Shown here piece after piece: positions 43,492 to 49,528 of a stretch of DNA of 49,528 nt. The stretch is from Acidobacteriota bacterium. Lineage in GTDB: Bacteria; Acidobacteriota; Terriglobia; Acidiferrales; UBA7541. Location: the NCBI GenBank assembly GCA_003224145.1, contig QHYN01000224.1, positions 1-49,528 on the forward strand, given 5' to 3'. Made by a program: the position numbers and the translations under genes. The notes under the pieces are model-generated. The model was not told the DNA's origin and did no database searches. It worked only from the letters and a program-made list of their open reading frames with translations. The first letter of the stretch is position 1, and every line of letters begins with the position of its first letter.

Positions 43492-44401
43492 GTTGCCGGC
43501 TCACTTCTTCCAGGATCGACTGCGCCCCTGCTTCTATCAGCAATCGTGCCATGTGCTCGCCGAGCGGCGCAGCTTGATCCGGCGGGGCTGTGGCACGCTG
43601 CTTCACGCATTGCGAACCATCCACCGAGCAAACACAAGCATCCATGAGAAGTTCGCCGCGTTCGACGCGCGCCCACGCGCCCATGGGTACTTGACATCCC
43701 CCGTGCAGTGCGGCCAACAGCGCGCGCTCCGCGATGACAGCACTGCGTGTCTCCGCGTCGTCCAAGGGTGCCAATAAATCCCCCGCTTCCGTATCCCTCA
43801 ACCGGCATTCTACCGCAATGGCGCCCTGTCCCACCGCCGGCATACACACTTCAGGAGAAAGAATCTCGGAAATCCGCTGGCTCAGTCCCAGGCGGTCTAA
43901 TCCCGCTTTCGCAACCATGATGGCCTCGTACTCCCCGCTTTCCACTTTGCGCAGTCGCGTGTCCACATTTCCGCGCAAATCGCGCAAATCAAGGTCTGGC
44001 CGGAGGTGCCTCAACTGCGCCTGGCGCCGCAAACTACTCGTTCCCACGCGCGCCCCTTTTCGCAAATTAGCCAGCGTCGAACCCACCAGGCAATCGCGCA
44101 CGTCATCGCGCCGGCAAACCGCAGGGAACATCAACCGCGACGGAACATCCGTCGGAATGTCCTTGACGCTGTGCACGGCGAGGTCAATGGTTTCCTCCAG
44201 CAGCGCCTCTTCCAGCTCTTTGATGAAAATTCCTTTTCCGCCAATCTGCGTGACCGGCGCGTGCTGCATCTTGTCGCCTGCGGTCTTGATGACGATGACT
44301 TCCGGCTCCATCCCCGTCGCGGCAAAAAGCTGTTTGCGAATGAACTCCGCCTGCCACTTGGCCAGCAAGCTCGCGCGCGTGCCGATGCGCAAAGTCCTCA
44401 A
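43484..44401 (-). CDS. hemC: Porphobilinogen deaminase (hydroxymethylbilane synthase)
   Basis: 305 aa. Dipyrromethane-cofactor cysteine C236 (LHGGCQVPMGAW) and catalytic D81 (SVKDIPT) are present; GTSSLRRQAQL and LRGNVDTRLRK line the substrate cleft. It polymerises four porphobilinogens. ATGA overlap with hemA upstream (44398-44401) and 8-bp overlap with hemD downstream. Confidence 0.97.
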   Translation of the reverse strand: MRTLRIGTRASLLAKWQAEFIRKQLFAATGMEPEVIVIKTAGDKMQHAPVTQIGGKGIFIKELEEALLEETIDLAVHSVKDIPTDVPSRLMFPAVCRRDDVRDCLVGSTLANLRKGARVGTSSLRRQAQLRHLRPDLDLRDLRGNVDTRLRKVESGEYEAIMVAKAGLDRLGLSQRISEILSPEVCMPAVGQGAIAVECRLRDTEAGDLLAPLDDAETRSAVIAERALLAALHGGCQVPMGAWARVERGELLMDACVCSVDGSQCVKQRATAPPDQAAPLGEHMARLLIEAGAQSILEEVSRQRA

Positions 44402-45675
44402 GGTTTCTCCCGGTTCGAAAGGAACAGGTCGCGCAGCGCCTCGACGTTTTGAATCTTCCGGCGCAAATCTTTCTCGCCTCGCAGCCGTTGTGCGGGCTCC
44501 AGCAGCAGACTTTCCAGCATTTCATCCATCAATTTTTCCACGTAAGCCCGGTCCTCTTCGGTTAGGTGCCGGATCGACTCCACGCGCGAACGGATAAATT
44601 GAGCGCGTTCCTCGCGCATCTTCGAACGCAGGGCATTGACCAGTCCCACAAGCTCGACGCTTGCCTGCCAAGAAAGAAATTTCCCGACGTGTTCTTCGAC
44701 AATGACTTCGGCCTTGGGAATTTCATTTTCACGCGCATGCCGGTTCTGCTCCACGATGTCGCTGAGGTCATCGATATTGTAGACGTACACGTTGTAGAGC
44801 TTTCCCACGCTGGCATCGATATTCCGCGGCAAGCCCAAGTCCATCAGAAACAATGCGCGATTCCCCCGTCCGTCCATGGCCTGCTCGACGATCTCCCGGC
44901 GCAGAACCAGTTCTTCTGTTGCGACGGACGACACGATGACATCCGGCAATTGCAAAGCGTTCTCCCACTCGCCCCAACCAAGAACTTCTCCCGTGTATTG
45001 TTTCGCCAGGCCGTTCGCACGATCCCGCGAGCGGTTCATCACATACAGATGTGCGATCCCGCGATCCCGCAGTTGGGAAAGAACCTGCTCGCTGATGGTC
45101 CCCGCTCCCAGCACGAGCGCGCTGCGCTCGCTCAGTTTTCCGAAAATGCGTTCCGCTAGCTTGACTCCGGCTGATGCCACGGACATCGGCCGCGCACCGA
45201 GTTCGGTTTCCGAGCGCACTCGCTTGCCAACTTCCAACGCGCCCTGGAACAGCCGGTTCAACACAGGCCCGGTCGCGCCTTGCTGGTGTGCAAAGCGGTA
45301 GGCCTCGCGCACCTGCCCGAGAATCTCTGCCTCGCCCAGCATCATGGAATCCAGACCCGCCGAAACCCGGAAGAGGTGCCGCACCGCTTCCCGGTCGTAG
45401 TGGTGGTACAGCGATTCCCCGAGAACGTCGGGCCGCACGGCGTGAAACTCGCTGAGAAAAGTGGAAAGTCCCGGCGCGCATTCATGGGCCGATTCCGGCG
45501 GAACTCCGTACACTTCGCTGCGATTGCAGGTGGAGAGAACCAGCGTCTCTTCGAGAATTCCCCTGGTGCGAAGTTGTTCCGCGGCTCTCCGGGCTTGCTC
45601 GGCGGTGAATGATACCCTTTCACGCACCTCAACGGGCGCCGTGCGGTGATTCAGTCCGACGAGAACGATCTCCAT
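44398..45675 (-). CDS. hemA: Glutamyl-tRNA reductase
   Basis: 425 aa. Catalytic C50 (STCNRSEVYG), NADPH-binding VLGAGTISEQVL and a C-terminal helical dimerisation domain are all recognisable. It reduces glutamyl-tRNA(Glu) to glutamate-1-semialdehyde, the committed step. Order hemX-hemA-hemC-hemD-hemB-hemL is the common one. No heme-responsive N-terminal degradation tag can be judged. Confidence 0.97.
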   Translation of the reverse strand: MEIVLVGLNHRTAPVEVRERVSFTAEQARRAAEQLRTRGILEETLVLSTCNRSEVYGVPPESAHECAPGLSTFLSEFHAVRPDVLGESLYHHYDREAVRHLFRVSAGLDSMMLGEAEILGQVREAYRFAHQQGATGPVLNRLFQGALEVGKRVRSETELGARPMSVASAGVKLAERIFGKLSERSALVLGAGTISEQVLSQLRDRGIAHLYVMNRSRDRANGLAKQYTGEVLGWGEWENALQLPDVIVSSVATEELVLRREIVEQAMDGRGNRALFLMDLGLPRNIDASVGKLYNVYVYNIDDLSDIVEQNRHARENEIPKAEVIVEEHVGKFLSWQASVELVGLVNALRSKMREERAQFIRSRVESIRHLTEEDRAYVEKLMDEMLESLLLEPAQRLRGEKDLRRKIQNVEALRDLFLSNREKP

Positions 45676-45693
45676 GCCGCGGTCCAGACGCTC

Positions 45694-46533
45694 CTAGAAG
45701 TAGCGGTGACTGTGCGAAAGATACAGATTCACCACCGTAAAGCTAAAAAAGACGACCACAAAATTGAAGACGCATAGTTTGGAAGCACGCGCCCCGCGCC
45801 ATGCGGTTGCGCGCGCCAGCCGGAAATAAACCGCGTAGAGGAGCAGCACCAGCAGCGTGATGGCGTATTTCGGGTCGTAGAACGAATACTTGTCGCTCAG
45901 CCGATCGACCCACAGAAATCCGAAGGCTGTTCCGATGGTGATGGAAACCAAACCCACGAGCACGCTCGACCGGCTCATGCGCTCCAATAATTCGAGCGGC
46001 GGCAGCCGCCAGACGATATCGCCCAGCTTGTGGCTGCGCAGCAGCCGTTCCTCCCCCAGAAAAATCACACTGAGCACAAAGGAAAGCGCAAACGCCGAAT
46101 ACGCCAGAATGCTCAGGGCCACGTGAAAGGCAAACGTTGGGCCGTGGGCGTCAGGCGGCGAGAGCTTATCCGCAGGCGCAAGATGTGCCGCCAGAAAAAA
46201 AACCAAAATAAATGGAAGAACGAGGGCCCCAACTGAGCGCTGCCGGTGATAGAACTCCAGGCTCAGATACGTCAGCGCCAGCAGCCAGCCGAAAAGCGAC
46301 ATCGATCCGTAAAGGTCGTGGTAAGGAACCGTATGTAACCCGCGGGATCTTTCGAGCAACACGAAATAATGCGTCACCAGTCCCGTGGCCAGCAGCAACG
46401 TTCCCAGCCGCCCGCTAAGCACTTTCCCGGTATTCAGGAAAAACAAATACAGCGAGAAACTCAGCGCGTAAGCGACAACCGTCGAAATGAAAAGCGCGTG
46501 ATTCACGGTCTGTATCCGTGGAGATGACCCCAT
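45694..46533 (-). CDS. CcsA/HemX-like cytochrome c assembly membrane protein
   Basis: 279 aa with about eight hydrophobic segments. GLHTVPYHDLYGSMSLFGWL and the later HVALSILAYSAFALSFVLSV are typical of the CcsA/CcmC/HemX family of heme-handling proteins, with conserved histidines in YHD and FHVA. It lies 18 bp before hemA, as hemX does in Bacillus, where it influences HemA levels; a role in heme export for cytochrome c maturation is the alternative. ATG 46533 is favoured; the frame extends upstream into low-quality sequence overlapping hemE. Confidence 0.85.
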   Translation of the reverse strand: MGSSPRIQTVNHALFISTVVAYALSFSLYLFFLNTGKVLSGRLGTLLLATGLVTHYFVLLERSRGLHTVPYHDLYGSMSLFGWLLALTYLSLEFYHRQRSVGALVLPFILVFFLAAHLAPADKLSPPDAHGPTFAFHVALSILAYSAFALSFVLSVIFLGEERLLRSHKLGDIVWRLPPLELLERMSRSSVLVGLVSITIGTAFGFLWVDRLSDKYSFYDPKYAITLLVLLLYAVYFRLARATAWRGARASKLCVFNFVVVFFSFTVVNLYLSHSHRYF

Positions 46534-46593
46534 CTGCCCTGCATCGAACACCCTGCCTACGGAGCAACTAGCCTCGCCCGTTCCGTCACTCCG

Positions 46594-46599
46594 AGTATA
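46594..46599 (-). promoter_or_regulatory. Possible -10 element of the minus-strand heme operon
   Basis: TATACT on the minus strand, about 60 bp before the hemX/ccsA-like start. No good -35 is seen 17 bp upstream, so support is weak. Confidence 0.3.
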
Positions 46600-46670
46600 G
46601 CCTACGGCCATGCGCGCATGCACAGCAGGCTCTCTTGCTCTGACTCCCACCGGCACGAGTGGCGCGGATT

Positions 46671-46679
46671 TGCTATTCT
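46671..46679 (+). promoter_or_regulatory. Possible extended -10 (TGCTATTCT) of the hemE operon
   Basis: TGn-TATTCT lies 18 bp before the hemE ATG and implies a very short leader. Divergent spacer of 164 bp between the two heme arms. Confidence 0.35.
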
Positions 46680-46697
46680 TAATTCGCCGGACAAGAC

Positions 46698-47771
46698 ATG
46701 CCCATCCAAACCGCATCCATCAACCGAAAAGAACTGTTTCTTCGCGCTTGCCGCGGGGAGGCCGTCTCCCGAGTCCCGGTATGGATGATGCGGCAAGCAG
46801 GGCGGTACCTGCCCGAATACCGCGAGATTCGTGCCAAGCACGGGTTTCTGGAAGTTTGCAAGACGCCGCAACTGGCCGTGGAAGTTTCGATTCAGCCTTT
46901 TCGCCGTTTGGGCGTCGATGCCGTCATCGTTTTCTCCGATATTCTGATTCCCGCCGAGGCCATGGGCCTGCCACTCGAACTTGGCGATGGCGGTCCGACT
47001 TTGCCGAGCCCCGTGCGCACCAAAGCAGACGTCGAAAAGCTAAGGATCTTCGATCCGGAAAGTGAAACCGGCTTTCTCCCGGAAGCCATCCGCCGCATCG
47101 GGAAGTCCCTCGGACCCGATGTCCCCGTGTTGGGTTTCGCCGCTGCTCCGTGGACCCTGGCCTGCTATATGGTCGAAGGCAAGGCGGCGGAGGGATTCGT
47201 CACCACCAAGCAATTCCTTTACCACGAGCCGAAAACCTTCCGCGAACTGCTTCATCGCATTGCTCTGGCCACGATTCCTTATCTTAGGGCGCAGATCGCG
47301 GCCGGTGTGGCCGCGATCCAGTTATTCGACACCTGGTGCGGCGAGCTGAATCTGCAGGACTATCAGGAATTTGCTCTTCCCGCCGTGCAAGAAATCGCTT
47401 CGGGAATCTCCGGCTCCGCCCCGGTCATTTACTATACAAAAGGGTCGCAGCACCTGCTCTCAGCCGTGGCGCGTTCGGGGGCAAACGTTCTGAGCGTGGA
47501 TTGGCGCGTGGACTTGGCGGAAATTCGCAGGATGCTTGGCCCGAAAATCGCTTTGCAGGGAAATGTTGATCCTGCTGTACTGCTCGGTCCGCCAGCGAAA
47601 ATCAGGGAAGTTACGCAGGATACGATCAACTCTCTGGCCGGACATGGTCACATTCTCAATCTCGGTCATGGCATACTGCCAAGTACGCCGGTCGAGAATG
47701 CTCAGCTTTTCATTGAAACTGGCCAGCAAGCCTTGCGGCAGGATGTCCGGCCTGCGGCACAATCACGGTAA
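46698..47771 (+). CDS. hemE: Uroporphyrinogen decarboxylase
   Basis: 357 aa. Signature PVWMMRQAGRYLPEYRE (27-43) with R32 and R36, catalytic D81 (VFSDILIP), and GNVDPAVLLG near the C-terminus. It decarboxylates uroporphyrinogen III to coproporphyrinogen III. Starts the plus-strand heme arm; hemN follows 12 bp later. Confidence 0.97.
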   Translation: MPIQTASINRKELFLRACRGEAVSRVPVWMMRQAGRYLPEYREIRAKHGFLEVCKTPQLAVEVSIQPFRRLGVDAVIVFSDILIPAEAMGLPLELGDGGPTLPSPVRTKADVEKLRIFDPESETGFLPEAIRRIGKSLGPDVPVLGFAAAPWTLACYMVEGKAAEGFVTTKQFLYHEPKTFRELLHRIALATIPYLRAQIAAGVAAIQLFDTWCGELNLQDYQEFALPAVQEIASGISGSAPVIYYTKGSQHLLSAVARSGANVLSVDWRVDLAEIRRMLGPKIALQGNVDPAVLLGPPAKIREVTQDTINSLAGHGHILNLGHGILPSTPVENAQLFIETGQQALRQDVRPAAQSR

Positions 47772-47783
47772 GAGGCCGTCGCG

Positions 47784-49196
47784 ATGACGCTCGCCTATCC
47801 CACACTCCAGCAAATGCGCGGCGAATTGCGCGTCGGCGAAGAATTTCTCGCCAAATACAATCGTCCCGGGCCTCGTTACACCAGCTACCCGACCGCGCCC
47901 GTTTGGAACGATACGTTCGGCCCGGGAGATCTGGAAAGAGTTTTCGGAGAGGCGGAGAGCGCGAAGACCCCGGTTTCGCTCTACATGCACATCCCTTTTT
48001 GCGAAAGCCTGTGCCTGTTCTGCGCCTGCAACGTCGTCATCCAGAAAAATAAAAACGTGGCCCCGCCATATCTCGATGTGCTCAAGCGCGAGATGGAACG
48101 CATCAGCCACAGCATTTCAAAGAGCCGCCGCGTCGTCCAATTCCATTGGGGCGGGGGCACGCCTACCTATCTGACCCCGGAGCAGATTGAAGATCTTTTC
48201 GGCTTCACGCGCGAGCATTTCAAGTTTGCTCCCGACAGCGAAATCGGCATTGAAGTCGATCCCCGCGTCACCTCACGCGCGCATCTCGAAGCCATTCGCA
48301 AAATGGGCTTCAACCGCCTGAGCATGGGAATTCAGGATTTCCATCCCGACGTGCAGAAGGCCGTTCATCGCATTCAACCCTTCGAGATGACGCGCGATCT
48401 GCTTTTCGCCGCGCGCGAACTGGGCTTCGAAAGCATCAATGTCGACCTCATCTATGGCCTGCCTTATCAGACGCCCGAAACCTTTGCCCACACCGTGGAG
48501 CAGATCATCAGCCTCAGCCCCGACCGTATCGCGCTCTTCAGCTACGCCCATGTGCCGTGGCTGAAAAAACAGCAAGGCTCGTTCGTTGCCCATCTCCCCG
48601 AAGGCATGGTGAAATTCGAGATCTTTCGCACCGGCCTGCTCCAATTTGTCGAGGCCGGCTACCTGTACATCGGTATGGACCATTTCGCCAAGCCCGGCGA
48701 CGAACTTGCCGTTTCCCAGCAGAACCGCACGCTCCACCGCAATTTTCAAGGCTACACCACCAAGGCTGGCGCTGATCTCTACGGCATGGGCATCACCGCT
48801 ATCAGCGGAATTCAAGCTGCCTACGCGCAAAATCACCGCGACATCCCTTCCTGGCAAAAAGCTGTGGCGGAACGCGGCCTCGCCACCATGCGCGGCTATC
48901 ATCTTTCCGAAGAAGACCTTCTCCGCCGCGCCGTCATCAGCCGGTTGCTCTGCCACACCGTGGTCATCAAGGACGAAATTTCCCGCGAATTTGTGATTGA
49001 CTTCGACGAATGCTTCGCGGAAGAGCTCCGCCGTCTCGAACCGTTCCGCGAGGATGGCCTTATCCTCCTCAACCGGGGTGAAATTCGCGCCACCTGGCTT
49101 GGCCGCATTTTCATCCGTAACCTGGCTATGGTCTTCGATCCCTATCTCGAAAAACAGCAGCTCGCCGCCAAGCAGCTCTTTTCGAAAACTCTCTGA
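47784..49196 (+). CDS. hemN: Oxygen-independent coproporphyrinogen III dehydrogenase (radical SAM)
   Basis: 470 aa. YMHIPFCESLCLFCAC contains the radical SAM cluster motif Cx3Cx2C (C73, C77, C80) plus the extra C82 typical of true HemN; GGGTPTYL and the N-terminal trip-wire region (YNRPGPRYTSYPTA) also mark HemN rather than HemW. It forms protoporphyrinogen IX without oxygen. The long C-terminal domain (from about 350) is complete. Confidence 0.96.
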   Translation: MTLAYPTLQQMRGELRVGEEFLAKYNRPGPRYTSYPTAPVWNDTFGPGDLERVFGEAESAKTPVSLYMHIPFCESLCLFCACNVVIQKNKNVAPPYLDVLKREMERISHSISKSRRVVQFHWGGGTPTYLTPEQIEDLFGFTREHFKFAPDSEIGIEVDPRVTSRAHLEAIRKMGFNRLSMGIQDFHPDVQKAVHRIQPFEMTRDLLFAARELGFESINVDLIYGLPYQTPETFAHTVEQIISLSPDRIALFSYAHVPWLKKQQGSFVAHLPEGMVKFEIFRTGLLQFVEAGYLYIGMDHFAKPGDELAVSQQNRTLHRNFQGYTTKAGADLYGMGITAISGIQAAYAQNHRDIPSWQKAVAERGLATMRGYHLSEEDLLRRAVISRLLCHTVVIKDEISREFVIDFDECFAEELRRLEPFREDGLILLNRGEIRATWLGRIFIRNLAMVFDPYLEKQQLAAKQLFSKTL

Positions 49197-49220
49197 TCGC
49201 ACGAGGATGCGCACTTCTCC

Positions 49221-49528
49221 GTGACTCGTCACGTCCCAGCTCTGGTGGTTGGCGGTGGCATCTCGGGCCTCGTCTGCGCTCATGCTCTCCAGAAAGCCGG
49301 GATCGAAGTTCTTCTCGTCGAAGCTTCTCCGCGCACGGGCGGCGTCATCCACTCGGTCGTCCGCGACGGCTTTTTGCTCGAACTCGGGCCGCAGAGTTTC
49401 GCCGGCACTGCTCAATTGAGGAGCCTGTGCGCGGAGCTTGGCATTGCGGACCAGCTCCTCGAAGCTCCGCCACGCGCTCCACGCTATGTCCTGGTCAATG
49501 GCGCGCTACAGCCCGTGCCCCTGAGCCC
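49221..49528 (+). CDS. hemY: Protoporphyrinogen/coproporphyrinogen oxidase HemY, 3' truncated by window end
   Basis: First about 102 residues are visible. FAD dinucleotide fold VVGGGISGLVCAHAL at about 9-23, VEASPRTGGVIHS and GFLLELGPQSF are typical of the HemY/PPO amine-oxidase family. GTG 49221 is the start because the only nearby ATG (49207) leads to a stop after five codons. Follows hemN by 24 bp. FAD- and oxygen-dependent. Confidence 0.9.
   Translation, partial: MTRHVPALVVGGGISGLVCAHALQKAGIEVLLVEASPRTGGVIHSVVRDGFLLELGPQSFAGTAQLRSLCAELGIADQLLEAPPRAPRYVLVNGALQPVPLS

Noticed and set aside
48273-49415. 380-codon minus-strand open frame opposite hemN and hemY
   Set aside because: Both plus-strand genes are secure, and the frame has no recognisable domain.
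1-49528. tRNA, rRNA, riboswitch, CRISPR or prophage signals
   Set aside because: None recognised when reading the spacers. Short RNAs could be missed without a covariance-model search.

Overview
The window (49,528 bp, GC-rich, very dense coding) looks like a chromosomal piece of a Gram-negative soil-type bacterium, most likely an Acidobacteriota member. That placement is inferred from the overall protein style, a RAYT-type transposase remnant, the small orphan membrane peptides and the compact heme locus; no rRNA or other phylogenetic marker is present. Both ends cut genes: a molybdenum hydroxylase large subunit at the left and a protoporphyrinogen oxidase (hemY) at the right.

Layout. (1) 1-3.5 kb: the end of a CoxL-CoxM-CoxG operon of the xanthine dehydrogenase/CO dehydrogenase family, with the form II active-site loop AYRGAGR. 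(2) 3.6-8.9 kb: an accessory stretch holding an XRE-type regulator, unrecognised membrane proteins, several small proteins (one zinc ribbon), a REP-like inverted repeat pair enclosing a decayed RAYT transposase, and about 700 bp of non-coding DNA with a strong sigma70-like promoter. (3) 8.9-17.0 kb, minus strand: chemosensory operon 1, transcribed as TonB-like protein, MCP, CheW, CheR, CheA, CheB, CheY, CheX. (4) 17.3-21.6 kb, plus strand: a GAF/PAS histidine kinase, a stand-alone receiver and an NtrC-type sigma54 activator, joined by ATGA overlaps. (5) 21.8-34.6 kb, plus strand: chemosensory operon 2, resembling the Chp/Pix (type IV pilus or other cell-function) class: PilZ-like protein, unknown 494-aa protein, pseudo-receiver plus lone DHp domain, PilH-like receiver, CheW, MCP with a tiny outer loop, CheR, hybrid CheA (two HPt plus receiver), CheB, two more CheW, PATAN protein with a dead receiver, and a receiver with a coiled-coil tail. 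(6) 34.7-36.5 kb: a Tat-exported small protein and an amidase. (7) 37.0-40.3 kb: a PAS-GAF-PAS hybrid kinase and a YetF-family membrane protein. (8) 40.3-49.5 kb: a heme biosynthesis locus with divergent arms, hemX/ccsA-like-hemA-hemC-hemD-hemB-hemL on the minus strand and hemE-hemN-hemY on the plus strand.

The most interesting signal is regulatory. The NtrC-type activator lies between the two chemosensory operons, and 15-bp dyads of the form RTYTCA-N3-TGAGAC occur upstream of each. Each is followed, at normal enhancer distance, by a GG-N10-GC element resembling a sigma54 -24/-12 promoter (17075-17089 minus for operon 1; 21731-21745 plus for operon 2; a weaker third at 24494-24508 inside operon 2). 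The working model is that one sensor/NtrC pathway switches on two different chemosensory arrays together. No flagellar or pilus structural genes are in the window, so the output of either array cannot be read from context.

No tRNA, rRNA, CRISPR array or intact insertion sequence was recognised.
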